Positions 15,213-22,995 of a stretch of DNA of 23,692 bases are shown here, in pieces (position 1 is the stretch's first letter; the number at the start of each line of letters is the position of its first letter). The stretch is from an uncultured Collinsella sp. GTDB taxonomy: Bacteria; Actinomycetota; Coriobacteriia; Coriobacteriales; Coriobacteriaceae. The notes beneath the pieces are model-generated. The model was given only the letters and a program-made list of their open reading frames with translations. It made no database searches and was not told where the DNA came from. Location: contig CATYJC010000011.1 of assembly GCA_958407555.1 (NCBI GenBank), forward strand, positions 1 through 23,692, read 5' to 3'. Position numbers and translations under genes: made by a program.

Positions 15213-16052
15213 ATGCTTGCGATTAAAAAGCTCAACAACAATGCCGTTCTTTGCCGCGACGGGCAGGGGCGCGACGTGATCGCCATGGGCAGGGGCGTCG
15301 GGTTTGGGGGAGAATTTCCCCGCGAGCTGCCGCTCTCTAAGATTGAGCATACGTTTTATGACATCGACCCCAAAGGGCAGGACGTCATGCGCGACCTTCC
15401 TTCTGAGATCGTGATGTTCACGGCCAAGGTGATGGACATCGTCGCCAACGAGCTGCCCTATGATCTGTCGACCAAGGCGACATTGTTCATGGCCGATCAC
15501 CTGTCATTTGCGGTGGAGCGCGCGCAAAAGGGTTTTCGTATTGCGATGCCTCTCGCCTATGAAGTGCGCGAGACATATCCTAAGGAATACAAAGCGGCGC
15601 AGTTTATCGTTATGAGGCTCGAAAAGGAGCTTGGTGAACGACTTCCCAAAGAAGAGATTGCCAGCATTGCCATGAATCTCGTCAATGCGCGGGTTGTTCA
15701 GGCCATCGAGACCGCGAGCAAACCCACCAAGCAGTTTGACGATATGCTAGAAGATGTCACTGAGATCGTCGAGAGTGATTTTCGCATCATCGTTGACCGC
15801 GATTCCTACGATTTCACTCGCTATGCCACGCATCTGCGGTACCTGTTCAAGCGCATTCAAGCCGGCGAGTCGCTGAACAGCGCCAACATGCAGATGTACA
15901 AGAACTTTCGTGAGGAGTTTCCGCAGCTGGCAGAGTGCGTGAAGCATATCGGTTCCTATTGTCGTGAAACGTGGGACGCCACGCTCTCCGAGGAGGAGGA
16001 ACTCTATCTGATGATCCATCTCAACCGGATCATCTCCAAAAAAGGATTGTAA
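15213..16052 (+). CDS. licT: LicT/BglG-family transcriptional antiterminator
   Basis: This 279-residue RNA-binding antiterminator has an N-terminal CAT domain (about 1-57, starting MLAIKKLNNNAVL) and two PTS regulation domains: PRD1 about 65-170 and PRD2 about 175-279. The conserved phospho-histidine positions read His96 (ADHLSFA), Asn155 in place of the second PRD1 His (SIAMNLVNA), His207 (YATHLRY) and His269 (LMIHLNR). So one of the four usual sites is lost, while the PRD2 HPr-activation sites remain. It should bind the RAT sites and respond to EII and HPr phosphorylation. The ATG at 15213 has an ideal AAAGGAGG 8 nt upstream; the longer reading frame would begin inside the terminator. Its TAA stop lies inside a third RAT. 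Confidence 0.92.
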   Translation: MLAIKKLNNNAVLCRDGQGRDVIAMGRGVGFGGEFPRELPLSKIEHTFYDIDPKGQDVMRDLPSEIVMFTAKVMDIVANELPYDLSTKATLFMADHLSFAVERAQKGFRIAMPLAYEVRETYPKEYKAAQFIVMRLEKELGERLPKEEIASIAMNLVNARVVQAIETASKPTKQFDDMLEDVTEIVESDFRIIVDRDSYDFTRYATHLRYLFKRIQAGESLNSANMQMYKNFREEFPQLAECVKHIGSYCRETWDATLSEEEELYLMIHLNRIISKKGL

Positions 16053-16076
16053 CCCGTAGCCATTCGGGGCATGACC
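16044..16076 (+). promoter_or_regulatory. RAT site 3, spanning the licT stop codon
   Basis: It starts GGATTGTAAC and ends GGCATGACC, with complementary CCCG (16053-16056) and CGGG (16065-16068) extending the stem. The licT TAA (16050-16052) is part of it. Its last two bases start CCTTTGC (16075-16081), which can pair with GCAAAGG (16108-16114) over the Shine-Dalgarno of the PTS gene. No U-tract terminator is present, so it may control translation initiation rather than termination. Confidence 0.65.
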
Positions 16077-16122
16077 TTTGCCGATTCGAACAGTAAGCCA
16101 AGATTGTGCAAAGGAGCCAATG

Positions 16123-17571
16123 ATGGCAAATTACAAAAAGGTGGCAGAGCAGATTCTCTCCACTGTGGGCGGGGCGGAAAACGTGGCTTCGGTTACGCAT
16201 TGCATGACGCGCCTGCGCTTCAACCTCAAGGATGAAAGCCTCTCGAATGATGAGAAGCTTGAGGACATCTCGTCTATCATCAGCGTCGTGCACGCCGGAG
16301 GGCAGGTGCAGCTGGTGGTCGGGCCCACGGTCGACAAGGTCTACGACGAGGTTTGTAAGCAGGGCGGATTCGAGGTCACGGTATCGATTGACGAGGAACT
16401 CGATGGCCCTCAGCTTAGCTGGAAGGAGCGCTTGGCGCCCAAGCACCTCTTCAATCAGCTGCTCGATGCCGTGAGCGGCGCTATCACCCCGATCCTTCCG
16501 ATCTTTTGTGTCGCCGGTATCTTCAAGATGCTCGTTATTCTGTTTGGGCCCGAAGGCGCCGGTTTTATGTCCGAAACGAGCGACCTGTATCGGATCCTTT
16601 CCCTGGTGGGCGATGCGGCGTATTACTACTTCCCGGTGTTTGCCGCCTATAGCTCGGCTAAGAAGTTCAAAACGAGTCCTGTGCTGGCACTGCTCATCGC
16701 TGTTGTGATGATTTATCCCGACATGCTCGCTATTGTTGAGGACGGAAAGCCTTTCAGCGTCTTCGGCATCCCCATGCAGCTCGTCAACTACACCCAGGCT
16801 GTTCTTCCGGTCATCTTGATCACCTGGGTCCAGTCCTATGTTGAGCGCTTCTTTAAGAAGATCTCGCCTGATATGTTGCGCATTCTGATCGTACCCGTGG
16901 GTACGGTGCTCGTGATGTTGCCGGTCGCGCTGTGCCTCTGCGGCCCTGCCGTCCAATTTGTCATGGGCCTTGTGGCCGATTTCATCATTTGGCTCGCCTC
17001 TGTTGCCGGTCCCGCTGCGACCGCGGTTATCGGCGCATTCTGGAATCTGATCATCGCCACCGGCATGCACGTGCCGATCTATACCGCCATATTGCCCGCC
17101 GCGCTCCAGAACGGTTACGACGCCATCTTATACCCCGGCACCGCGGTTGTAGCCTACACCACGCTTGCCATCGCGCTCGCCTATGGCCTGCGCGCTAAGG
17201 ACAAGGAGAGTCGAGCCACGGGCTGGAACTTGTTCATCACCTATGCCTTCGGTCGCGTGAGTGAGCCCATCATCTACGGCATCCTGTTTCGCGACAAGAA
17301 GGCTCTTGCCTGGAACATGATTGGTGGTGCTGTCGGTGGTCTGCTGGTAAGCCTTCTTCATGCCAACGTCTATATCTTCACTGGCGTTGGTTTCCCATGG
17401 ATGAACGTGCTCATGTTTGCTCAGGATATCATCCCTGGCACCATCGGGTGTCTTGCTGGCGGTGCCGTGACGTTTGCGTTGGCGATGATTTTTGGATTTG
17501 AAGGACAGGAGAAGATGCCGTTGAAGTCCAAGAGCGGCGATTCTGAGGCCGTTGAATCCGTCGAGGCATAA
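16123..17571 (+). CDS. PTS beta-glucoside-type EIIBC
   Basis: This phosphotransferase permease is 482 residues from the preferred ATG. The EIIB domain (about 1-85) carries the phosphorylated cysteine in HCMTRLR (Cys27), with GGAENV before it as in BglF/Glc-family enzymes. The EIIC domain (about 105-460) is a polytopic sugar channel containing GAITPILPIFCVAGIFKM near 121-138 and YAFGRVSEPIIYGI, the beta-glucoside family signature. The protein ends soon after (residue 482), without the EIIA domain found in full-length BglF/BglP, so a separate EIIA must feed it. It imports and 6-phosphorylates an aryl- or beta-glucoside. ATGATG occurs at 16120-16125. The second ATG sits 6 nt after AAGGAG (16111-16116), and the longer in-frame reading would begin inside the RAT. 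Confidence 0.9.
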   Translation: MANYKKVAEQILSTVGGAENVASVTHCMTRLRFNLKDESLSNDEKLEDISSIISVVHAGGQVQLVVGPTVDKVYDEVCKQGGFEVTVSIDEELDGPQLSWKERLAPKHLFNQLLDAVSGAITPILPIFCVAGIFKMLVILFGPEGAGFMSETSDLYRILSLVGDAAYYYFPVFAAYSSAKKFKTSPVLALLIAVVMIYPDMLAIVEDGKPFSVFGIPMQLVNYTQAVLPVILITWVQSYVERFFKKISPDMLRILIVPVGTVLVMLPVALCLCGPAVQFVMGLVADFIIWLASVAGPAATAVIGAFWNLIIATGMHVPIYTAILPAALQNGYDAILYPGTAVVAYTTLAIALAYGLRAKDKESRATGWNLFITYAFGRVSEPIIYGILFRDKKALAWNMIGGAVGGLLVSLLHANVYIFTGVGFPWMNVLMFAQDIIPGTIGCLAGGAVTFALAMIFGFEGQEKMPLKSKSGDSEAVESVEA

Positions 17572-17599
17572 GAGGCTACTACACAAATATGCTCCCCAG

Positions 17600-17653
17600 C
17601 CGTTGCGCGGTCCGACCCCTTGGCCGCGCAACGGTACTGTGCTGTTGCGCGGC
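17600..17653 (+). other. Competing hairpins between the PTS and GH1 genes
   Basis: Segment A (CCGTTGCGCGG, 17600-17610) is perfectly complementary to B (CCGCGCAACGG, 17624-17634). B can also pair with C (17644-17653, GTTGCGCGGC) over 10 bp. A:B and B:C exclude one another. There is no U-tract behind either, so it is not a standard terminator. It could tune RNA stability, processing or ribosome access for the downstream gene. Confidence 0.6.
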
Positions 17654-17717
17654 ACTTGCCGAGTCCGTTGCGTTCGACAGTGTGGGCCGGGAATTTGATA
17701 GAAAGGACGACACCATA

Positions 17718-19136
17718 ATGTTTAGAGAAGATTTTTTATGGGGCGGGGCTCTGGCTGCAAACCAGTGCGAGGGAGGATGGAACGAAGGCGGTCGCGGTTT
17801 AGCCAATTCCGACATGCTGCCGTTTGGCGATCAACGCATGGACGTCATGCGGGGAGACCTTGATCCGCGTGCGTTGGCACCCGACAGCTTCTATCCCGCT
17901 CGCAAGGGCATTGATTTTTACCATAGGTACAAGCAGGATATTGAACTGTTTGCCCAGATGGGTTTTAAATGCCTGCGCTTATCAATCGCCTGGAGCCGCA
18001 TTTTTCCCAAAGGAGACGAAGCCGAGCCCAATGAAGAAGGCCTTGCCTTTTACGAGGATGTTTTTAGGACGTGTCGCGCGCATGACATTGAGCCTTTGGT
18101 GACGCTCAACCACTATGATGTCCCCATGCATCTCGTCGATGCGTATGGCGGATGGCGCGATCGCAGGTTGGTCGACCTGTTCGAGCGATATTCGCGTACC
18201 GTGTTCGAGCGCTATCGGGGATTGGTCAATTATTGGCTGACCTTTAACGAGATCAACATCATGACGCAGGCGTGCTTTATGGCGGCGGGGATCATCTTCG
18301 AGCAAGGGGAGAATCGCTATGCAACGGTTCACACGGCCGTGCACCATGTATTGGTTGCGAGCGCCCGTGCGGTCGGGGCGTGTCATGAACTGTGCCCTGG
18401 GGCGAAGATCGGTTGCATGCTCAACGCAGGTGTCTTCTATCCGGCTACATGTGATCCGGACGATGTGCTGGCTGCGCAGGCTGAGAATCGCAGCCATTAC
18501 ATGTTTACCGACGTCCAGGTGCGCGGCGCGTACCCGAGCTATGTTCTCAAGGAATACGCCCGCCATGGTTTTGAGGTGCCCTATCGGGATGATGACCGCG
18601 AAGTACTGGCTGCAAACCTGGTCGATTTCGTCTCGTTTTCGTATTACTCGACGCGCGTCGCAAAAGCGCATGCGGAAGGTCAGTTCGATTCGAACCTTCT
18701 TCGCTCGGCGCCTAATCCGTATCTAAAACAGGAGCCTTGGGGGAGGTTTATCGACCCCAAAGGGCTGCGCGTCACCATGAATGAAATCTGGGATCGCTAT
18801 CAAAAGCCGCTGTTCATCGTCGAAAACGGTTTGGGTGCTCCTGATGTGCCGGAAGATTCGGGTGAAATAGAAGACGACTATCGAGTTGAATACCTGCGGG
18901 CCCACATCGAGGCGATGAGGGAGACCGTCGAGCTCGACGGGGTGGAACTCATGGGATATACCTGTTGGGGCCCGATCGATTTGGTTTCGGTCGCCACAGG
19001 ACAGATGCGTAAGCGCTACGGGTTTATCTATGTCGATCGAGACGATAGCGGTGCGGGCTCGTTTGAGAGACGTAAAAAGAAAAGCTTCGAATGGTACCGA
19101 CGCGTAATAGCAAGCAATGGCGAAGACCTTGCGTAA
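17718..19136 (+). CDS. GH1 6-phospho-beta-glucosidase
   Basis: This 472-residue glycoside hydrolase family 1 enzyme is predicted to cleave the phosphorylated beta-glucoside made by the upstream PTS to glucose 6-phosphate and aglycone or glucose. The N-terminal family pattern FLWGGALAANQCEGGW (6-21) is clear. The acid/base Glu178 lies in TFNEIN and the nucleophile Glu369 in FIVENG. VATGQMRKRYGFIYVD (425-440) supplies the Lys/Tyr residues typical of 6-phosphate-binding members. The ATG at 17718 is supported by AAAGGA 10 nt upstream and the family start; the longer frame upstream runs through the competing-hairpin region. It is the last gene of the licT operon. Codon bias is slightly weaker across this operon than in neighbours, which is compatible with transfer. 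Confidence 0.92.
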   Translation: MFREDFLWGGALAANQCEGGWNEGGRGLANSDMLPFGDQRMDVMRGDLDPRALAPDSFYPARKGIDFYHRYKQDIELFAQMGFKCLRLSIAWSRIFPKGDEAEPNEEGLAFYEDVFRTCRAHDIEPLVTLNHYDVPMHLVDAYGGWRDRRLVDLFERYSRTVFERYRGLVNYWLTFNEINIMTQACFMAAGIIFEQGENRYATVHTAVHHVLVASARAVGACHELCPGAKIGCMLNAGVFYPATCDPDDVLAAQAENRSHYMFTDVQVRGAYPSYVLKEYARHGFEVPYRDDDREVLAANLVDFVSFSYYSTRVAKAHAEGQFDSNLLRSAPNPYLKQEPWGRFIDPKGLRVTMNEIWDRYQKPLFIVENGLGAPDVPEDSGEIEDDYRVEYLRAHIEAMRETVELDGVELMGYTCWGPIDLVSVATGQMRKRYGFIYVDRDDSGAGSFERRKKKSFEWYRRVIASNGEDLA

Positions 19137-19189
19137 TAACGTTAAGATGGACAAATGCGCCCGTTGGGGGAATAGTCGTGCCACTTCGC

Positions 19190-19236
19190 TTGACAACAGG
19201 CTAAACTAGCTATTAAACATTTACTATTCTGTTTAG
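19190..19236 (+). promoter_or_regulatory. Promoter and operator of the LacI-family gene
   Basis: A consensus TTGACA (19190-19195) is followed by TATTAA (19211-19216, 15 bp spacing) or TAAACA (19214-19219, 18 bp). A palindrome, TAAACA-N10-TGTTTA (19214-19235), overlaps the -10 and probable start. The minus strand at 19220-19236 reads CTAAACAGAATAGTAAA, shared at 15 of 17 bases with a site upstream of the isomerase gene. Autorepression by the LacI protein is the simplest reading. Confidence 0.6.
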
Positions 19237-19318
19237 ATTGAATTTGCGGTCGTTTAGTTGCCGAGCCACGGGGCGGTCAGGCCACGATGCTCGGCCGCGA
19301 CCGATGCTAGGGGGAACG

Positions 19319-20329
19319 ATGGCTAAAGCAAGCGTCCGCGAGATCAGCCGCATTACCGGCTTTTCGCCCGCAACCGTGTCCAACGCGCTCAACCGCAAGC
19401 GCAGCGTGAGCGAGGAGACCGCCAAGGTCATCCTGGAGTGCGCGCAGTCGCTTGGCTATCAGCAGTCGACGCAGCTCGAGAGCATCCAGTTTGTGCTTGC
19501 GCGCAAGACGGGCGCCATCCTGGACGAGAGCACCTTCCATCCCGCGGTCATCGAGGGCGTGGAGCGCCAGGCGCGTCGCCACGGCATGAGCACGAGCTTT
19601 GTCTCGCTCGACTTTAGCGACCTGGACGCCGTGCGCCCGCAGGTCGAGGGCCTGATCGCCGACCCGTCGGCCGCCATCGTGCTGATGGGTACCGAGCTGG
19701 GTGAGGAAGACTATGCCTTGTTCGCCAACGCTGCCGCCCACTTGATCGTGCTCGATGGCTGGAGCGATCGTCAGTACTTCGATGCCGTAGTCATTGCCAA
19801 CACCGACTCGGTGCTGCGCGCCGTGGACTACCTTATCGAGAAGGGTCACAAGCAAATCGGCTATCTGGCAGGCGACCTTCGCATCCGCAACTTTAAGGAT
19901 CGCGAGCGCGGCTATCGCCAAGCGCTTGAGGATGCGGACCTTGAGGCCAACCCGACATGGCGCGTCACATTGGGCACCACGCTCGAAGGTGCTTATCGCG
20001 ACATGGGCGCATGGCTCGACAGCGTCTCGCGCGACGACCTGCCGACGGCTTTCTTTGCCGAAAACGACGTGCTCGCCGTAGGCGCCATGCGCGCGCTGAA
20101 CGAGCACGGCATACGTGTCCCCGAGGATGTCTCAATCATCGGCTTTGACGATCTGTCTTTGGGCGCCTTCTCCAATCCGCCGCTCACCACGGTGCACGTT
20201 CCCAAGCACGAGGTGGGCGAGATCGCGGTGCGCCGCCTGGTGGGCAACATCCGCAATCCCAAGAGCTATACCTGCAAGACGGCCGTGTCGACCTATTTTG
20301 TCGAGCGCCAAAGCGTGCGTGAGATCTAG
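19319..20329 (+). CDS. LacI-family transcriptional regulator
   Basis: This 336-residue regulator has an N-terminal LacI helix-turn-helix (VREISRITGFSPATVSNALNRKRSVSEETAKVI, about residues 6-38). The hinge is followed by a periplasmic-binding-protein-like sugar sensor (about 60-330) with DYLIEKGHKQIGYLAGD and the late signature SIIGFDDLSLGAFSNPPLTTVHVP. The ligand is unknown, but the gene lies directly before a sugar isomerase, so that pathway's sugar or phosphate is a likely inducer. The ATG at 19319 is chosen because AGGGGG sits 4 nt upstream and the HTH begins just inside. A leader of about 100 nt separates promoter and start. It ends in a strong terminator, so the isomerase gene has its own promoter. 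Confidence 0.9.
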   Translation: MAKASVREISRITGFSPATVSNALNRKRSVSEETAKVILECAQSLGYQQSTQLESIQFVLARKTGAILDESTFHPAVIEGVERQARRHGMSTSFVSLDFSDLDAVRPQVEGLIADPSAAIVLMGTELGEEDYALFANAAAHLIVLDGWSDRQYFDAVVIANTDSVLRAVDYLIEKGHKQIGYLAGDLRIRNFKDRERGYRQALEDADLEANPTWRVTLGTTLEGAYRDMGAWLDSVSRDDLPTAFFAENDVLAVGAMRALNEHGIRVPEDVSIIGFDDLSLGAFSNPPLTTVHVPKHEVGEIAVRRLVGNIRNPKSYTCKTAVSTYFVERQSVREI

Positions 20330-20395
20330 GCAAAGGCAACGCTGGGCCGTAGGGAGGCAAAGCTCGCTAAGGCAGCCATACATAACGCTACTAAG

Positions 20396-20420
20396 AGAGG
20401 GTCCTTTGGGCCCTCTTTTT
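20396..20420 (+). terminator. Rho-independent terminator after the LacI gene
   Basis: AGAGGGTCC (20396-20404) pairs with GGGCCCTCT (20408-20416) with one G-U pair over a 3-nt loop, and T5 follows (20416-20420). It separates the regulator from the isomerase operon. Confidence 0.92.
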
Positions 20421-20500
20421 GATGCCCTTGTATGTTCAGTTTGTTTACATACCGTTTAGGCTGATTTCTCTACCGTCTACGGGTATTTCGCGTTAAACTT

Positions 20501-20563
20501 CTAAACAGTAGAGTAAAACATTTAGTAAACAGAACAAAACGAAACATGCGTCTGTTTACTGAA
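20501..20563. promoter_or_regulatory. Operator cluster upstream of the isomerase gene
   Basis: CTAAACAGTAGAGTAAA (20501-20517) matches the LacI-gene promoter site at 15 of 17 bases. TTTAGTAAACAGA (20521-20533) and TCTGTTTACTGAA (20551-20563) form an inverted repeat with 12 of 13 complementary bases. The AT-rich GTAAACAG/CTGTTTAC half-site stands out against GC-rich surroundings. No clear -35/-10 pair is visible, although TAGAGT at 20509-20514 could be a -10. These are probably binding sites of the adjacent LacI regulator. Confidence 0.6.
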
Positions 20564-20586
20564 CATGTGATTAGGGGAGGACGTAC

Positions 20587-21987
20587 ATGGACAAGATCAA
20601 GCTCGGCTTTGTGCCCACGCGCCGCAGCATCTTTAGCGCGCCGGACGCAATCAAGTATCGCGGCCTGACGGCTGATCGCCTGCGCGAGATCGGCGTCGAC
20701 ATCGTGGATATCGACGACATCAATGACGAGGGCCTGCTGTTCGACGACAGCCATATCGAGCCTATCGTGAAGAAGTTCCGCGCCGAGGGCGTCGATGGCA
20801 TTATGCTGTGCCACGCCAACTTTGGCACCGAGTACGTTTGCGCTCGCCTTGCCCGCGAGCTCGGTCTACCCGTACTGCTGTGGGGTCCGCGCGACGAGCG
20901 CCCCGAGCCCGACGGCACACGCCTGCGCGATAGCCAGTGCGGCCTGTTCGCCACCGGCAAGGTCCTGCGCCGCTTCCAGGTTCCCTTCACCTACATGACC
21001 AACTGCCGCCTGACCGACCCCGAGTTCGAGCGCGGCGTTTGGGACTTTTTGGCCGTTTGCAACGTGGTCAAGACCTTCAAGCACACCCGCATCCTGCAGA
21101 TGGCCACCCGTCCGTTCGACTTCTGGTCGACCATGTGCAACGAGGGCGAGCTGCTCGAGAAGTTCAACATCCAGCTTTCGCCTATCCCCATGACCGAGCT
21201 TGTCCAGGCTGTGCGCGACGCCCAGGCCGACGAGCAGGCCATGGCCGCCATGCTTGCCCACATCAACGACAGCTTTGAGATCTGCATCCCCGAGGACAAG
21301 GTCCCCGCGGTCGCCGGTCTTGCCATCGCCATGAAGCGCTTGGTCGAGAAGTATGGCTGCAACGCCGGTGCCATTCAGTGCTGGAACGCTCTGCAGGACG
21401 AGCTGGGCATTATGCCCTGCGCCGCCAACGCCATCCTCAACGAGATGGGCATTCCTATCGTATGCGAGACCGATATCCACGGCGCCATCACCGCGCTGAT
21501 GGTCGAGGCCGCCGACCTGGGCCGTCACCGCGGCATGTTCGCCGACTGGACCGTGCGCCATCCCGATAACGAGAACGGCGAGCTGCTGCAGCATTGCGGC
21601 CCCTGGCCCTGCAGCTGCGCGGCCGTCAAGCCCAAGCTCACCTACCCGCTGGCTTTCGATCACCCCGGCGCGCTGACGGCCGAGGCCAAGCACGGCGACC
21701 TCACCCTTGCCCGCTTTGACGGTGACAACGGCGAGTACTCGCTGCTACTGGGCAACGCCCGCGGCATCGACGGCCCGGCCGGCATGGGCACCTATCTGTG
21801 GGTCGAGGTCGACAACATCAAGCGCCTCGAGGCCAAGATCGTTGAGGGTCCCTACATCCACCACTGCGTCGCCATTCATGCCAACGTGGTGCCGGTGCTC
21901 TACGAGGCGTGCAAGTACATCGGCATTGCCCCCGACCTGTACGACCCGATTGAGCAGGACGTTAAGGCTTACCTGCGCGGCGAGTAG
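20587..21987 (+). CDS. L-fucose/L-arabinose isomerase-family protein
   Basis: This 466-residue cytoplasmic protein resembles the L-fucose/L-arabinose isomerase superfamily, Mn2+-dependent enzymes that interconvert aldoses and ketoses. The N-terminal half has the Rossmann-like VDIVDIDDINDEGLLF and VDGIMLCHANFGTE segments. The C-terminal half carries NAGAIQCWNALQDELGIMPC (259-278) and VCETDIHGA (292-300). Plausible metal or catalytic residues are Glu294, Asp320 (MFADW) and His336 (LQHCG), with spacing similar to FucI. It is shorter than FucI (about 590) and close to unassigned members of the superfamily. The substrate is unknown. GGGGAGG lies 5-11 nt before the ATG. The downstream split transketolase suggests the ketose product enters a transketolase-based route. 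Confidence 0.8.
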   Translation: MDKIKLGFVPTRRSIFSAPDAIKYRGLTADRLREIGVDIVDIDDINDEGLLFDDSHIEPIVKKFRAEGVDGIMLCHANFGTEYVCARLARELGLPVLLWGPRDERPEPDGTRLRDSQCGLFATGKVLRRFQVPFTYMTNCRLTDPEFERGVWDFLAVCNVVKTFKHTRILQMATRPFDFWSTMCNEGELLEKFNIQLSPIPMTELVQAVRDAQADEQAMAAMLAHINDSFEICIPEDKVPAVAGLAIAMKRLVEKYGCNAGAIQCWNALQDELGIMPCAANAILNEMGIPIVCETDIHGAITALMVEAADLGRHRGMFADWTVRHPDNENGELLQHCGPWPCSCAAVKPKLTYPLAFDHPGALTAEAKHGDLTLARFDGDNGEYSLLLGNARGIDGPAGMGTYLWVEVDNIKRLEAKIVEGPYIHHCVAIHANVVPVLYEACKYIGIAPDLYDPIEQDVKAYLRGE

Positions 21988-22024
21988 GGTCGTGCCCACT
22001 TTGTAGCAACGAGCCGGCGCGCTA

Positions 22025-22112
22025 CCACAGCACCCAACTTTGCGGTTCAAGCCGTCGCTTGCGTACCAAAGTACGCGGCGCTCCTCTTTCACCGCAATCT
22101 TGGGCACTGTGG
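22025..22112. repeat. 88-bp imperfect palindrome in the isomerase-transketolase gap
   Basis: Three nested helices pair across the element: CCACAG (22025-22030) with CTGTGG (22107-22112), CCCAA (22033-22037) with TTGGG (22100-22104), and TTGCGGT (22040-22046) with ACCGCAA (22091-22097). Symmetrical 2x2 mismatches separate them. A tip hairpin, GCGTAC-CAAA-GTACGC (22061-22076), crowns it. There is no U-tract. It could be a REP-like dispersed element, an RNA-stability barrier or a processing site. Confidence 0.6.
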
Positions 22113-22158
22113 AAACGCGGTGGCTTTGACTTTGGAAATTCCCTGAAAGGAGTTTTTC

Positions 22159-22995
22159 GTGGCAACTATCGAAGAGCTTGAGTCCCTGCGTTGGGACCTT
22201 CGCCGCGATTGCGTCGATATCATCATGGCTGGCGCCGGCGGCCACATCGGCGGCGACATGTCGGTGATTGACGCCCTCATGACCCTCTATGCCAACCACC
22301 TTAACATTTCGCCCGAGACCGTCGACGATCCCAACCGCGACCGCTTCGTGCTCTCTAAGGGCCACGCCATGGAGGCTTACTACGCGGTGCTCTGCCACGA
22401 GGGCTATCTTGACCTCGACGACGTCAAGGCCCGCTTCTCCAAGTTCGGCAGCCCCTACATCGGCCACCCCAACAACAAGCTCAAGGGCATCGAGATGAAC
22501 TCGGGCTCGCTGGGTCACGGCCTGCCCGTGGCCGTGGGCATGGCGCTCGCCGGCAAGATGGACGGCCGCGATTACCGCGTCTACACCATCATGGGCGACG
22601 GCGAGCTTGCCGAGGGCTCGGTCTGGGAGGGCGCCATGAGCGGCGGCAACTACCAGCTCGATAACCTGTGCGCGCTCGTGGACCGCAACCGCCTGCAGAT
22701 CAGCGGCAGCACCGAGGACGTTATGAAGCAGGACTCGCAGGAGGAGCGCTGGGCAGCCTTCGGATGGAACGTGCTCTCCATTCCGGGCAATGACGTCCGG
22801 GCCATCGACGCCGCGCTGACGCTTGCGGCCGAGACCTGCGGCAAGCCCACGGTCATCATCCTCAACACGGTGAAGGGCTATGGCTCGCCTGTTATGGAGG
22901 ACAAGGCCGCCTGGCATCATCACCTGCCCAATGATGAGGAATATGCCCAGATCATCGCCGATTTCGCTGCCCATAAGGAGGCCATCAATGGCTAA
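22159..22995 (+). CDS. Transketolase, N-terminal (ThDP-binding) subunit
   Basis: This 278-residue protein corresponds to the thiamine-diphosphate pyrophosphate-binding half of transketolase, encoded separately. Motifs include GHIGGDMSVIDAL (28-40), LSKGHAMEAYYAVL (69-82), GSLGHGLPVAVGMALA, and the ThDP/Mg2+ motif GDGELAEGSVWEGAM (starting GDGE). It would transfer two-carbon ketol units between sugar phosphates together with the C-terminal subunit. The GTG start has AAAGGAG 6 nt upstream. It ends 8 nt inside the next gene, so the two subunits are translationally coupled. Split transketolases are common in anaerobes. Being next to an isomerase of unassigned specificity, it may serve a dedicated sugar pathway rather than the general pentose phosphate pathway. 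Confidence 0.92.
   Translation: MATIEELESLRWDLRRDCVDIIMAGAGGHIGGDMSVIDALMTLYANHLNISPETVDDPNRDRFVLSKGHAMEAYYAVLCHEGYLDLDDVKARFSKFGSPYIGHPNNKLKGIEMNSGSLGHGLPVAVGMALAGKMDGRDYRVYTIMGDGELAEGSVWEGAMSGGNYQLDNLCALVDRNRLQISGSTEDVMKQDSQEERWAAFGWNVLSIPGNDVRAIDAALTLAAETCGKPTVIILNTVKGYGSPVMEDKAAWHHHLPNDEEYAQIIADFAAHKEAING

Noticed and set aside
17589..17717. Upstream extension of the GH1 protein from an ATG at 17589
   Set aside because: The added residues come from the competing-hairpin region, lack a Shine-Dalgarno and do not resemble GH1 N-termini. The ATG at 17718 fits the family start.
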